Positions 8,733-17,803 of a stretch of 64,000 nucleotides of DNA are shown piece by piece. Within the stretch, counting starts at the first letter, position 1. Each line of letters starts with the position of its first letter. Below the pieces are notes generated by a model, which worked only from the letters and a program-made list of their open reading frames with translations, did not search any database and was not told where the DNA came from. The stretch is taken from positions 1 to 64,000 of the forward strand of contig NZ_JAAWWP010000006.1 in NCBI RefSeq assembly GCF_012273655.1, in the 5' to 3' direction. This DNA is from Streptomyces physcomitrii. GTDB taxonomy: Bacteria; Actinomycetota; Actinomycetes; Streptomycetales; Streptomycetaceae. A program made the position numbers and the translations under genes.

Positions 8733-9104
8733 ATCAACCTGCGGATCGACCTCGCCTGGCTCCTCATGGTGGCCGAACAGAACACGCCCGGTGACCCCCA
8801 GGTCACCGACTGGGGCTCCCTGGTGGCGGCGGTCAGCAGACACGAGGCGGAGATCTTCGACATCCCGGTCTACGAGACCCCGCACACCCGCGCCGCGGCC
8901 CTGCTCCAGCAACTCCTGCACGTACCGGCGCTGGAACGCTCCAACGCGATGTTCGCCTCCGCCGTCGCCTACGCCTTCCTGGTGGCGAGCGGACTGAAGG
9001 TCGCCACCTCCCCGGAGCAGGTACGGGACCTGGCCCGCCTGGTGAAGGACGGCAGCGCGAGCGTGCAGGACATCGCCGCGCAGCTGGAGGGCTGGAGCGT
9101 CTGA
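8733..9104 (+). CDS. Doc/Fic-like toxin with a non-canonical ATC start
   Basis: The frame reads INLRIDLAWLLMVAEQNTPG onward, 123 codons. From memory, Streptomyces relatives begin MNLRIDLAWLL, which would place the start at 8733, where the codon is ATC rather than ATG; GGGAG (8723-8727) is at proper spacing. The first canonical start is ATG 8766, which would drop 11 conserved residues. The Fic-core region reads HVPALERSNAMFASAVAYAFL: the His and Asn of the Fic motif HPFxxGNKR are recognisable but the Gly and basic residues are missing. Doc proteins phosphorylate EF-Tu; activity here is doubtful. Either the toxin is silenced or it uses a rare start. Confidence 0.6.
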   Translation: MNLRIDLAWLLMVAEQNTPGDPQVTDWGSLVAAVSRHEAEIFDIPVYETPHTRAAALLQQLLHVPALERSNAMFASAVAYAFLVASGLKVATSPEQVRDLARLVKDGSASVQDIAAQLEGWSV

Positions 9105-9113
9105 GGCGCGGGG

Positions 9114-9161
9114 CCCGGCCGGTCGGACGGGCCCGGGCCCGGATCCGTCCGACCGGCCGGG
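9114..9161 (+). terminator. Strong hairpin after the toxin gene
   Basis: Perfect 17-bp inverted repeat: CCCGGCCGGTCGGACGG (9114-9130) pairs with 9145-9161 across a 14-nt loop, starting 10 bp after the toxin stop. It is GC-only without a U-tract, as is common for Streptomyces terminators. The following 9162-9350 has two imperfect copies of GCAGGCGGACGGCCGGG but no gene. Confidence 0.75.
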
Positions 9162-9350
9162 GGCCGCCCCGGCGGGGTCCGGTACGCGGGGGTGCCGCCC
9201 GGGCGCAGGCGGACGGCCGGGGGCCGGCGAACCCGCCGCGCGGCGCGAGGCCGGGGCCGTCTGCTCGCGCAGGCGGACGGCCGGGTGCAGGCCGACCTGG
9301 TACGGCCGTAAGGGTCCGAGCCGCCGGGGATCCCGTCCGCCGGGCGGCCG

Positions 9351-10085
9351 TCAGCCCGCCGTGTAAGGCGGCGCCGCCTCCCGGGCCGTGAACTCCGTCG
9401 CCTGCCAGCTGCCGTGCAGCTCGGGGGCGAGCCAGCCGGGGGCCGCCGCCCGGAAGTCCACCGGACGCAGGGCGCCCGCGCCTTCCGGCACCGCCCCGAG
9501 CAGCGGGGCGCCGGTGACCGCGGGCAGGTCCGCCAGATTGCAGCGCTCGGCGAGATCGGGCCGCCGCGGCCAGCTGCCGAGCACCAGGCCGCGCAGTTCC
9601 ACCTCCCGGGCCCGCAGCGCCTCCGCGCTCAGCTCCGCCGTGTTGAGGGTGCCGAGCCCGGCGGGCACGACGAGCACCACCGGCGCTCCGAGCAGCCGCG
9701 CGGCGTCCGCCAGCGTCGCGCCCTCCTCGTCGAGGCGGACCAGCAGACCGCCCGCGCCCTCCACCAGGACCAGGTCGTGCTCGGTGGCCAGCTTCTGCGC
9801 CGCCTCCGCGATCTCCACCGGCCTGAGCGGCGCCATCCCCGCCCGCCGCGCGGCGGTGCCCGGGGCCAACGGCTCGGGATAGCGGGCGAGTTCGGCCGTG
9901 GTCACCGGGCCGCCGAGCCGGGCGGCCTCGGCGGCGTCCCCCGGCTCGCCGGCCGGGACACCCGTCTGCGCGGGCTTCAGCACCGCGACCGTGCGCCCGG
10001 CCGCCAGCGCCGTCGCGGCCAGCGCGGCCGTCGCCACCGTCTTGCCCACCTCGGTCCCCGTACCGGAGACCACCCATACCGTCAC
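9351..10085 (-). CDS. bioD: Dethiobiotin synthetase
   Basis: A 244-residue ATP-dependent carboxylase that closes the ureido ring of dethiobiotin from 7,8-diaminopelargonate and CO2. The P-loop is [10 protein letters not shown] at residues 6-15, and VLKPAQTG and VEGAGGLLV are the other family signatures. The GTG start at 10085 is chosen because it places [16 protein letters not shown] at the N-terminus as in the family. Third gene of bioB-bioA-bioD, 47 bp after bioA. Confidence 0.95.
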   Translation of the reverse strand: MTVWVVSGTGTEVGKTVATAALAATALAAGRTVAVLKPAQTGVPAGEPGDAAEAARLGGPVTTAELARYPEPLAPGTAARRAGMAPLRPVEIAEAAQKLATEHDLVLVEGAGGLLVRLDEEGATLADAARLLGAPVVLVVPAGLGTLNTAELSAEALRAREVELRGLVLGSWPRRPDLAERCNLADLPAVTGAPLLGAVPEGAGALRPVDFRAAAPGWLAPELHGSWQATEFTAREAAPPYTAG

Positions 10086-10132
10086 CTCAACGCACCTTTC
10101 CCGCTCTCCGGCCGTCCCTGACCGGGAGCCGC

Positions 10133-11395
10133 TCAGCCCGCCGCCGCGGCGGCGCACACGGCCCGCGCGATACGGGCCACATCCTCCTCGCCCGCGACAT
10201 ACGGCGGCATCGTGTAGACGAGGTCCCGGAAGGGCCGCAGCCACACGCCCTCCTCGACCGCGGCCTCGGTGGCCGCCGCCATGTCGACCTCGTGGTCGAG
10301 CTGGACGACGCCGACGGCGCCGAGCACCCGCACCTCCCGGACCCCCGGCAGCCCGGCCGCCGGGGCGAGACCGCTCTCCAGGCCCGCGCCGATACGCCGG
10401 ACCTCCGCCCGCCAGTCGTACGAGAGGAGCAGGTCCACCGAGGCCTGCGCGACCGCGGCGGCCAGCGGATTGCCCATGAAGGTCGGACCGTGCGCGAGCA
10501 CCGGCACCTCGCCGCGCGAGATGCCCTCGGCCACCCGCGGGGTGCACAGCGTCGCCGCCAGCGTGAGATAGCCGCCGGTGAGCGCCTTGCCGAGGCAGAG
10601 CACATCGGGGGTGACCCCGGCGTGCTCCGCGGCGAACAGCTCCCCGGTGCGCCCGAAGCCGGTGGCGATCTCGTCGAAGACCAGCAGCACGTCATGGGCG
10701 TCGCAGGCCTCGCGCAGCACCCGCAGATACTCCGGGGAGTGGAAGCGCATCCCGCCCGCGCCCTGCACCACCGGCTCGACGACGACCGCGGCCAGCTCGT
10801 CCGCGTGCGCGGCGACGGCGGTGCGCAGCTCCTCGGCGTACTCCTCCTCGTAGGCGCGCGGCGGGGGACCGGCGAAGACCTGGCGCGGCAGGGCGCCGGA
10901 CCACAGCTCGTGCATGCCGCCCTCCGGGTCGCACACCGACATCGGATGCCAGGTGTCCCCGTGGTAGCCGCCGCGCCAGGTCATCAGGCGCCTCTTGGCG
11001 GGCCGCCCGAGCGAGCGCCAGTACTGCAGGGCCATCTTGAGTGCGACCTCGACCGAGACCGAACCGGAGTCCGCGAGGAAGACGTGCTCCAGTCCCTCGG
11101 GCGTGATGTCGACCAGGGTCTTCGCCAGCCGGACGGCGGGCTCGTGGGTGAGCCCGCCGAACATGACATGGCTCATCTTGTCCAGCTGTCCCCGTACGGC
11201 CTCGTTGAGCACCGGGTGGTTGTAGCCGTGGACGGCCGACCACCAGGAGGACATGCCGTCCACCAGCTCGCCCCCGTCGGCCAGCCGGAGCCGGACCCCG
11301 CTCGCCGATTCCACGACGAGCGGGTCCACCCGGCCGGGCATCGGACCGTACGGGTGCCAGACGTGCCGGCGGTCGAGAGCGAGCAGGTCACGCAT
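10133..11395 (-). CDS. bioA: Adenosylmethionine-8-amino-7-oxononanoate aminotransferase
   Basis: A 420-residue class III PLP aminotransferase that converts KAPA to DAPA with SAM as amino donor. Family features include HVWHPYGPM at the N-terminus, [47 protein letters not shown], the PLP aspartate in [14 protein letters not shown] and the catalytic lysine in CLGKALTGG. It overlaps the end of bioB by 8 bp, indicating translational coupling in one operon. Confidence 0.96.
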   Translation of the reverse strand: MRDLLALDRRHVWHPYGPMPGRVDPLVVESASGVRLRLADGGELVDGMSSWWSAVHGYNHPVLNEAVRGQLDKMSHVMFGGLTHEPAVRLAKTLVDITPEGLEHVFLADSGSVSVEVALKMALQYWRSLGRPAKRRLMTWRGGYHGDTWHPMSVCDPEGGMHELWSGALPRQVFAGPPPRAYEEEYAEELRTAVAAHADELAAVVVEPVVQGAGGMRFHSPEYLRVLREACDAHDVLLVFDEIATGFGRTGELFAAEHAGVTPDVLCLGKALTGGYLTLAATLCTPRVAEGISRGEVPVLAHGPTFMGNPLAAAVAQASVDLLLSYDWRAEVRRIGAGLESGLAPAAGLPGVREVRVLGAVGVVQLDHEVDMAAATEAAVEEGVWLRPFRDLVYTMPPYVAGEEDVARIARAVCAAAAAG

Positions 11396-12587
11396 TGGGC
11401 GCGAGGTCCGTACCCGCTCCGCGGCGCCGGACGGTCACCAGGTCGGTGCGCGCCCCGGACTCCACCGCCACCGCGGGCTCCGCGGCCTCCTGCGGGGCGG
11501 ACACGGCGGGCGCGCTGCCGCAGACGCCGCCGCCCTCGCCGCCGGAACCGCAGGAGCCGGTGCCGCAGGATCCGGCCGCGTCCGCGCGGTGCTCGGGCAG
11601 GGTCGTGGTGTCCGCGCCCTCCACCTCGAAGCCCGCGTCCGCGATCATGTCCAGGTCGGCCTTGCCCGCCTGGCCCTCACTGGTGAGGTAGTCGCCCAGG
11701 AAGATGGAGTTCGCCAGGTGCAGGGCGAGCGGCTGCAGCGAGCGCAGGTGCACCTCGCGGCCGCCCGCGATCCGTACCTCCACGTCCGGGCAGACGAAGC
11801 GGACCATGGCGAGGATCCGCAGGCAGTGCTGCGGGGTGAGGTGCCACTCTTTGGCCAGCGGGGTGCCCTCGAAGGGGATCAGGAAGTTGACCGGCACCGA
11901 GTCCGGGTCCAGCTCGCGCAGCGAGAAGACCACGTCCACCAGGTCCTCGGCGCTCTCGCCCATGCCCGCGATCAGCCCCGAGCAGGCGGAGAGCCCCGCC
12001 GCCTGGGCCTGGTGCACGGTCTCCACGCGGTCCTCGAAGGTGTGCGTGGTGGTGATCTTGCCGTAGGTGCCCTCGGAGGTGTTGAGGTTGTGGTTGTAGG
12101 CGTCGGCGCCCGCGGTGCGCAGCCGCTCGGCCTGGCCGTCGGAGAGCAGACCGAGGCAGGCGCAGACCTCGATGCCCTCGTTCTGCTCCTTGATCGTCTC
12201 GATGGTCTCCGAGACCCGGGTCACATCGCGGTCGGTCGGCCCGCGGCCGCTGGCCACCAGGCAGACGCGCTTGGCGCCGCCCGCGACACCCGCGGCGGCG
12301 GCCTTCGAGGCCTCGTCGGGCTTGAGCCAGGTGTACTTGAGGATCCCGGCCGTGGAGCCGAGGCGCTGCGAACAGTAGGAGCAGTCCTCGGGGCACAGGC
12401 CCGACTTGAGGTTGACCAGGTAGTTGAGTTTCACCCGGCGCCCGAACCACTGCCGCCGTACCTTGCCGGCCGCGGCCACCACATCGAGGATCTCGTCGTC
12501 GGAAGTGGCCAGTACGGCCAGCGCCTCTTCACGGCTCGGCAGCTCGCGCCGAAGCCCCTTGTCCACCAGCGTGTTCAGCAGGTCCAT
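11388..12587 (-). CDS. bioB: Biotin synthase (radical SAM)
   Basis: A 399-residue radical-SAM enzyme that inserts sulfur into dethiobiotin. The 4Fe-4S motif CPEDCSYC follows [10 protein letters not shown] near residue 60, and the conserved [12 protein letters not shown] and [14 protein letters not shown] segments are present. The C-terminus carries a roughly 60-residue extension that is Gly/Cys rich ([17 protein letters not shown]), beyond the usual family end; its role is unknown. First gene of the operon, reading away from bioF. Confidence 0.95.
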   Translation of the reverse strand: MDLLNTLVDKGLRRELPSREEALAVLATSDDEILDVVAAAGKVRRQWFGRRVKLNYLVNLKSGLCPEDCSYCSQRLGSTAGILKYTWLKPDEASKAAAAGVAGGAKRVCLVASGRGPTDRDVTRVSETIETIKEQNEGIEVCACLGLLSDGQAERLRTAGADAYNHNLNTSEGTYGKITTTHTFEDRVETVHQAQAAGLSACSGLIAGMGESAEDLVDVVFSLRELDPDSVPVNFLIPFEGTPLAKEWHLTPQHCLRILAMVRFVCPDVEVRIAGGREVHLRSLQPLALHLANSIFLGDYLTSEGQAGKADLDMIADAGFEVEGADTTTLPEHRADAAGSCGTGSCGSGGEGGGVCGSAPAVSAPQEAAEPAVAVESGARTDLVTVRRRGAGTDLAPNA

Positions 12588-12655
12588 GCGCCCGATCCTC
12601 GCCTACGCCCCCGCCCCGGGCCAAGGTGGGAAGGGACAAGACGGCGCCCGCGACG

Positions 12656-12729
12656 TGTGGGTATTGCCACACAGTGCCGGCCTGGCAGTCCCGCTAGGGT
12701 CTGTGCACTGCCTACAAATCCGCACTGTG
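12656..12729. promoter_or_regulatory. Inverted repeats between bioB and bioF
   Basis: In the 222-bp divergent intergenic region there is a palindrome TGTGGGTATTGCCACA (12656-12671) and a separated pair CACAGTGC (12670-12677) / GCACTGTG (12722-12729). TAGGGT at 12695-12700 resembles a -10 element toward bioF but has no good -35. These are candidate operators or mRNA structures for biotin control. I do not recognise a known BioQ or BirA site. Confidence 0.3.
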
Positions 12730-12809
12730 GGCCCGTCGTACGGACCCGGGGACCCGGTCGGCTCCGCGTGATCCGCACGACGGGCCCTTGGCCCGGGCCG
12801 GAGGAACGC

Positions 12810-13946
12810 ATGGCTGGACCGTTCGACTGGATCGAGGAGCAGGCCCGGCTGCGGCACCGCGCGGGTCTGGTGCGCACCCTGCGCCCCCGGCCCGCCGACT
12901 CCCCGCTGCTCGACCTCGCGGGCAACGACTACCTCGGCCTCGCCCGGCACCCCGAGGTGACCGGCGCCGCCGCCGAGGCGGCCCGGCACTGGGGCGCCGG
13001 GGCGACCGGCTCCCGCCTGGTCACCGGCTCCACCGCACTGCACGCCCGGCTGGAGGCGGAACTCGCCGCCTTCTGCGGATTCGAGGCGGCCCTCGTCCTC
13101 TCCTCGGGCTACGCCGCCAATCTCGCCGCCCTCACCACGCTCGCCCCGCACGGCTCGCTGATCGTCTCGGACGCCGCCAACCACGCCTCGCTGATCGACG
13201 GTTGCCGACTGGCCCGCGGCACCACCCAGGTCATCCCGCACGGCGACCTCGACGCGCTGCGCAAGAACCTCGACGGCCACCCGGGCCCGGCGCTCGCCGT
13301 CTCCGACTCCGTCTTCTCGGTGGACGGGGACGCCGCCCCGCTCACCGCGCTCGCCGGGGCCTGCCGCGAGTTCGGCGCGGCCCTGCTGGTGGACGACGCC
13401 CACGGCCTCGGGGTGCTCGGTCCCGGCGGGCGCGGGGCCCCGGCCGCGGCGGGTCTCGCGGGCGCCGGGGACGTGGTGGCGACCGTGACCCTCTCCAAGT
13501 CCCTCGGCAGCCAGGGCGGTGCGGTGCTCGGCCCGGCCCGGGTCATCGACCATCTGGTGAACACCGCCCGCACCTTCATCTTCGACACCGGCCTCGCGCC
13601 CGCCGCGGTGGGCGCCGCCCTCGGGGCCCTGCGCCTGGTCGAGCGGGAGCCGGGGCGCCCCGAGGCGGTCCGTACCGTCGCCCGTGACCTGCACGCGCGC
13701 CTGACCGGGGCGGGCCTCGAGGCGGTCCGCCCCGACGCCGCCGTGGTCTCGGTCCGCGCGCCCTCGCCCGGCGAGGCCCTCCAATGGGCCGCCGACTGCC
13801 GGGAGAAGGGCGTCTCGGTGGGCTGCTTCCGCCCGCCCTCGGTACCGGACGGCATCTCGCGCCTGCGCCTGACCGCCCGCGCCGATCTGACGCCCGCTCA
13901 GATCACCGAGGCGGTACGGGTGATCGTCGCGACCGCGCCGCGCTGA
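12810..13946 (+). CDS. bioF: 8-amino-7-oxononanoate synthase
   Basis: A 378-residue alpha-oxoamine synthase that condenses pimeloyl thioester with alanine. Seen features: LLDLAGNDYLGLARHP, GATGSRLVTGSTALH, the PLP pocket VDDAHGLGVLGPGGRG and the catalytic lysine in TLSKSLGSQGG. The ATG at 12810 has GGAGG 6 nt upstream. It is divergent from bioB-bioA-bioD; with them it makes the complete late biotin pathway. No pimeloyl-forming gene (BioC/H, BioI, BioW) is in the window. Confidence 0.95.
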   Translation: MAGPFDWIEEQARLRHRAGLVRTLRPRPADSPLLDLAGNDYLGLARHPEVTGAAAEAARHWGAGATGSRLVTGSTALHARLEAELAAFCGFEAALVLSSGYAANLAALTTLAPHGSLIVSDAANHASLIDGCRLARGTTQVIPHGDLDALRKNLDGHPGPALAVSDSVFSVDGDAAPLTALAGACREFGAALLVDDAHGLGVLGPGGRGAPAAAGLAGAGDVVATVTLSKSLGSQGGAVLGPARVIDHLVNTARTFIFDTGLAPAAVGAALGALRLVEREPGRPEAVRTVARDLHARLTGAGLEAVRPDAAVVSVRAPSPGEALQWAADCREKGVSVGCFRPPSVPDGISRLRLTARADLTPAQITEAVRVIVATAPR

Positions 13947-14166
13947 GCGGGGCCGGGCCCGCCGCGACGGAGGCGGCGGCCCGGACGCGGTGAGCGGTGA
14001 CCGCGCGGATTTCACCGCATCGGGCGACAGTTGTCCGCACTTCCGGGTGGCCGGGCCCCCGCGGAAGCGGCCGCGGTGGCACGCTGTCCCCCTGCACCGG
14101 CCCGGGGCCGGACCGAGGGCGCGCCGCAGTCCTCGCCCCCGGCACGGTGGGAAGGGACGCCGTGCC

Positions 14167-14610
14167 ATGGCCGATCACCAGGAAGCAAGCCTCACCCTCC
14201 CGAGCCGGCCCGCCTCGGTGCCCGAGGCCCGCAGGTTCGCGGGCACGGTCCTCGCCGAGTGGGGGCTGCCCGCCACGGCCGAACTCACCGACAGCGTACG
14301 GCTGATCGTCTCGGAACTGGTCACCAACGCCGTACTGCACACCCTCGGCCGGTCCCCCGTCCTGACCGTCCTGCTCCGCCTGGAACGCGAGACGGTGCTG
14401 CGGGTCGGCGTACGCGACAGCCATCCCGGACTGCCGCGAAGACCGGCGGCCGAGGGCGAATGCCCGGACGGGGGACGGGGGATGGACATCGTCCAGTGCC
14501 TCACCGCCCACCACGGAGGGGAGTTGAGCGTGCTCCCGGACGCGGCGGGCGGCAAGACGGTGTGGACGGTGCTGCCGGTGGTGCGCAGCGCCGAGCCGCT
14601 CCCGCAGTGA
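14167..14610 (+). CDS. Anti-sigma-factor-type ATP-binding protein (HATPase_c_2)
   Basis: A 147-residue single-domain GHKL ATPase. The N-box is RLIVSELVTNAVLHT, the G1-type loop VGVRDSHPG and the G2 region GGRGMDIVQCL, followed by GKTVWTVLPV. Streptomyces encode many such RsbW/SpoIIAB-like kinases that phosphorylate anti-anti-sigma factors. GAAGGGA lies about 9 nt before the ATG. No sigma factor or STAS gene adjoins it, so its partner is unknown. Confidence 0.88.
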   Translation: MADHQEASLTLPSRPASVPEARRFAGTVLAEWGLPATAELTDSVRLIVSELVTNAVLHTLGRSPVLTVLLRLERETVLRVGVRDSHPGLPRRPAAEGECPDGGRGMDIVQCLTAHHGGELSVLPDAAGGKTVWTVLPVVRSAEPLPQ

Positions 14611-14721
14611 CGTTCCGCCTGGGGCCCGGAGCCGGCCCGGGCGTGCCTCAAGCGGGCGTACGGCAGCGGCAGTTGTCGCGGGCGGTGCGGGGCGCTCGGC
14701 CGGGGCGCCGCCCGCTCGGCG

Positions 14722-15195
14722 TCAGTTCACCCGGCCGTACTGGACGCTGCTGCTCCAGATCTTCTCCAGGCGCACCACGGCCCCGGTCTTGGGGGAGTGC
14801 CAGATGCGGCCGTGGCCCGCGTAGATGCCCACGTGGTAGACGTTGCCGGGGTAGCCGAAGAAGACCAGGTCGCCGTTGCGCCGCTGGGCGGGAGGCACCC
14901 GCTTCGTGGCGTTGTACTGCTGCTGCGCGGTACGCGGCAGCTCCTTTCCGGCGTGCTTGAAGGCGTACTTGGTCAGACCGGAGCAGTCGAAGCTGTTCGG
15001 TCCGGTCGCCCCGTAGCCGTACGGGGCGCCCTGCTTGGAGGCGGCGACCTCCAGGGCCTTGGTGGCCGGGGCGAGAGCCTGGGCGTCCGGGGCGGTACCC
15101 GGCAGGGAGATGCCGCCGCCCACGGCGGCGAGGGTGAGGGCCGAGGCGGTACCGGCCCTGGTGAGAACAGCGGGGACACGATTGAACGCGGACAT
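14722..15195 (-). CDS. Secreted NlpC/P60 cell-wall hydrolase
   Basis: A 157-residue protein with a Sec signal (to about residue 39, AxA-like cleavage) directly followed by an NlpC/P60 domain. The catalytic triad is C71 (FDCSGLTKYAF), H121 (VYHVGIYAG) and H133. It would cleave peptidoglycan stem peptides outside the cell. It is very short, with no SH3 or LysM cell-wall-binding domain. The upstream leader contains a possible ydaO-type riboswitch, which in actinobacteria commonly controls such hydrolases. Confidence 0.92.
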   Translation of the reverse strand: MSAFNRVPAVLTRAGTASALTLAAVGGGISLPGTAPDAQALAPATKALEVAASKQGAPYGYGATGPNSFDCSGLTKYAFKHAGKELPRTAQQQYNATKRVPPAQRRNGDLVFFGYPGNVYHVGIYAGHGRIWHSPKTGAVVRLEKIWSSSVQYGRVN

Positions 15196-15204
15196 GCGCA
15201 ACCC

Positions 15205-15310
15205 TTCGTCAGCCGCCTGTGAAGGATGACCTGTCGGGTTCGGGCTGGCGAAGTTGCCCGGCCGCGGTAGCGCGACTTGACCCCAAGGACCGCTCGGATA
15301 CGGCTCCGGC
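15205..15310 (-). ncRNA. Candidate c-di-AMP (ydaO/yuaA-type) riboswitch
   Basis: Read on the minus strand, the leader of the NlpC/P60 gene contains CCCGAACCCGACAGGTCATCC, then CACAGGCGGCTGACGAAGGG before the ATG. This matches my memory of the 3' conserved core of actinobacterial ydaO riboswitches, CCGAATCCGACAGcTcACC and AGGCGG. GGGGTCAAGTCGC further upstream could be the GGGGTGAATCGG-like segment, but it deviates. Not folded or searched; the 5' half is poorly conserved. Confidence 0.45.
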
Positions 15311-15864
15311 GGCCCGTACTGCACGGGTCCTCCACTCCTGCCGATCCACTCCTGTCGACCGGACATCCGGACGGCGGCAGGACTCGGCGTCCGCCCGGAT
15401 CGCCCCGCCCCTACGGCGGGTGCTTGTCGTCGCAAGCGATGTTCACGCACCGACGCGCCGCTTTCCGGTCGGAACGGGGCCGCACAATTCACCGGCCGAT
15501 TGGTCCGAATGTGTGGAACGGCGCTCGCGGGCACCCGCGTCCGCACCGCGCGCACCGCCCTCACCTGCGAGGAAGGCGCCCGCGCCGCGCGCCCGCCTCT
15601 CAAACGGCGCAACTCAGTTCGGTTTCTTCTCCGGCCCGGAATCCCCCGACCAGGGGTACCCCGACTGGCCCGTTTCACCGCGCACTTCACGCTCACGCAC
15701 GCGGGAAGCGCGATGCTTCGCGGCCCGTACGGGGCACTTGGCGCCGCCTTCGGTCAACAGGGCAGGACGGCATGGCGGGTGAACCGGGCCACCGGCATCC
15801 GGCGTGCCGGGGAGCCGACTTCAGGCGGCGGGCCGCCAACTCCCGTGCGCGACCTGCCCGTCGG
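15311..15864. other. Long intergenic region with no recognised gene
   Basis: About 550 bp between the NlpC/P60 leader and the terminator at 15865. It is less biased in codon position than the flanks and I find no convincing coding frame, RNA gene or repeat. It probably carries the promoter for the NlpC/P60 transcript. Confidence 0.4.
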
Positions 15865-15902
15865 GCCGTGCACCCCCGTCCGCTACAGCGGGGGTGCACG
15901 GC
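15865..15902 (-). terminator. Hairpin terminator after the YhgE/Pip-like gene
   Basis: Perfect 14-bp inverted repeat (GCCGTGCACCCCCG at 15865-15878 with 15889-15902) and a 10-nt loop. It begins 18 bp past the stop of the minus-strand membrane-protein gene. Confidence 0.75.
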
Positions 15903-15920
15903 GGTTCGGGGAAGGGGTGT

Positions 15921-16958
15921 TCAGGCCGCGGGGTGCGGCTCGCCCGTAGGGGAGGGCCCGGGCGGGGCCGAGCCGCTGCCGCCGCGGCGCAGTCCGGCGC
16001 CGACCAGCACGGCGGACAGGCCGAGCAGCGCCCAGACGCCCAGCGTCAGGAGCGGACCGGAGGCGGCGGCCCCGTCGAAGAAGCTCACCGACCTCAGCAG
16101 CGAGCCCTCGGCTCCCGGCGGCAGCAACTGGCCGATCCGGCCCACCGGCTCCGGCAGCAGCTCCGGGCTGGTGGCGACCCCGGAGAACGGGTTGCCGAGG
16201 AAGATCACGAGCAGCGCGCCGACGCCGATCCCGGCCCGTCCGAGCAGCGAGGCGATCCCGGCCACGGCGCCGCCCACGGCCAGCGTCGCGAGCCCGAGCA
16301 CCCCGGCCTCCGCCCACCAGTCGCCCCGCAGGATGCCGAGCCAGTTGTCGGTCAGCCCGGTCGCCACCAGGCCGACCAGGGCCGAGGCGCCGAGCAGTAC
16401 CGCGACGGCCCGTACCCCGCGGATGCCGAGCAGGGTGACCACCGCGCCGGAGGCCACCCCGGCCATCGCCAGGGGGAGCACGATCGCGTTCAGACCCGAC
16501 TGCCGGGGGTCCTCCGCGGAGGCGGCGACGACGTCCTCCACGACCGGCTCGCCGTCCGGTGCCTGGGCGCGTGCCGCCTCGGTGAGCAGCTGGGCGACGA
16601 CCGGGCCCCCGGCGGTCGCGGTGAGGAGCTTGCCGCCCTCGGGGGTGGCCACCATGGCGCCGTAGACCTCGCGGTCCTCGATGGCGGCGCGGGCGGCGGC
16701 CTCGTCCGCGTACCGGTGGATCTCGAAGGCACCCTCCTGGCTGCCGAGCCGCTTCTCCAGGGAGGCGACCGCACCGGCGGAGCCGGCCACCCCGAGCGGG
16801 ACCTCGCGCGGCGCGGTCCGGGCGGCGGGCCAGGCGAAGGCCCACAGGGCGAGGGCGACGACCAGCGGGATGAGCAGGACGACGCCGAGGAGGCGGCGCG
16901 CGGGCGGCGCGGCACCCGGCGGTGCGGCCGTGGCGCCTTCGGTGCGGGTAGCGGACAT
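15921..16958 (-). CDS. ABC-2/YhgE-Pip-like (DUF3533) membrane protein
   Basis: A 345-residue integral membrane protein. One membrane segment near residues 22-45 is followed by an extracytoplasmic region of about 110 residues (VPLGVAGSAGAVASLEKRLG), then five or so hydrophobic segments (from about residue 160) and a Pro/Gly-rich tail. This is the layout of YhgE/Pip and ABC-2-type export permeases. It is divergent from the TetR gene at 17141 and is probably its target, suggesting inducible export or envelope stress function; the substrate is unknown. Confidence 0.75.
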   Translation of the reverse strand: MSATRTEGATAAPPGAAPPARRLLGVVLLIPLVVALALWAFAWPAARTAPREVPLGVAGSAGAVASLEKRLGSQEGAFEIHRYADEAAARAAIEDREVYGAMVATPEGGKLLTATAGGPVVAQLLTEAARAQAPDGEPVVEDVVAASAEDPRQSGLNAIVLPLAMAGVASGAVVTLLGIRGVRAVAVLLGASALVGLVATGLTDNWLGILRGDWWAEAGVLGLATLAVGGAVAGIASLLGRAGIGVGALLVIFLGNPFSGVATSPELLPEPVGRIGQLLPPGAEGSLLRSVSFFDGAAASGPLLTLGVWALLGLSAVLVGAGLRRGGSGSAPPGPSPTGEPHPAA

Positions 16959-17050
16959 GGCGTGCCTCGATTCGGGCGGTGGAGCGCGCGTGAGCGCGTG
17001 GTACGGAAGCGCGTGGTGCGGAAGGGGCCGCGGGCGACCCGGTGACTAAA

Positions 17051-17129
17051 AAGAAGGATCGTTCGTTTTGAATATGGTCCTCACTGTCCTGGGATGCCCC
17101 GCCGCTTGTCAAGAAGGAATGTTCGTTTT
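17051..17129. promoter_or_regulatory. Duplicated TetR operator
   Basis: Two 19-bp copies of AAGAAGGAWYGTTCGTTTT, at 17051-17069 and 17111-17129, start exactly 60 bp apart in the same orientation. Each is an imperfect palindrome built around GAAC/GTTC half-sites, as in many TetR operators. The second copy lies 11 bp before the TetR start; the first is 92 bp upstream of the divergent membrane-protein gene start. Binding by the adjacent TetR protein is inferred. Confidence 0.75.
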
Positions 17130-17140
17130 AGGTTGCGCGC

Positions 17141-17803
17141 ATGGCCCGTGTATCCCAGGCGCACCTCGATGCCCGCCGTCGGCAGATCCTCGAAGGCGCC
17201 GCCCGCTGCTTCGCGCGCAACGGCTTCCACGCCACGTCCATGCAGGACGTCCTCAAGGAGGCGGATCTCTCCGCGGGCGCCGTCTACCGCTACTTCAGCG
17301 GCAAGGAGGAGTTGATCGGCGCCATCGCGGCGGAGGTCCTCGAAGGGCTGCGGGCGGCCTTCGCCGAAGAGGCCGAGGAGCGGCCCCTCCAGCCGCCGGA
17401 CGTGGTGGTGGGCCGGGTGTTCACGCGGATGATGGACCGGGGGCCCGTCTCCGAGTTCGGCGGGCGCACCGGCTTCCCGCGGCTGATGATCCAGGTGTGG
17501 ACGGAGACCCTGCGCAACCCGGAGCTGGCCGCTTTGACCCGCGAGGGCTTCCTGCGGGTGCGCGCCGCCTGGGTGCGCATCGTCCGGCAGTACCAGCGGG
17601 AGGGCCTGATGCGCGACGACCTCCCCGCCGAACACGTGGCCCAGACGATGATCGCCCTGGCGCAAGGCTTCGCCGCCCAGCAGGCCGTCTTCGGCGAGAC
17701 ACCGGTCGAGAACCTCCAGGACGGGCTGCGCGCGCTGATGAGCATGGGCGGCCCCGGGCCGGTCGCGGCCGAGGGTGGCCGGGGCTCGGGGTCAACTCCC
17801 TGA
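17141..17803 (+). CDS. TetR-family transcriptional regulator
   Basis: A 220-residue repressor. The HTH spans about residues 11-57 (ARRRQILEGAARCFARNGFHATSMQDVL, ending YRYFSGKEELI). The remainder is a helical ligand-binding and dimerisation domain. The ATG at 17141 directly follows the duplicated operator, so it likely represses itself and the divergent export-type gene. Confidence 0.93.
   Translation: MARVSQAHLDARRRQILEGAARCFARNGFHATSMQDVLKEADLSAGAVYRYFSGKEELIGAIAAEVLEGLRAAFAEEAEERPLQPPDVVVGRVFTRMMDRGPVSEFGGRTGFPRLMIQVWTETLRNPELAALTREGFLRVRAAWVRIVRQYQREGLMRDDLPAEHVAQTMIALAQGFAAQQAVFGETPVENLQDGLRALMSMGGPGPVAAEGGRGSGSTP

Noticed and set aside
8766..9104. Canonical ATG as the toxin start
   Set aside because: It has no ribosome site and would remove residues that, from memory, are conserved in relatives; kept as a fallback only.
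11253..12800. Plus-strand open frame extending far upstream of bioF
   Set aside because: Antisense to bioA and bioB; the bioF start at 12810 has its own ribosome site and the family N-terminus.
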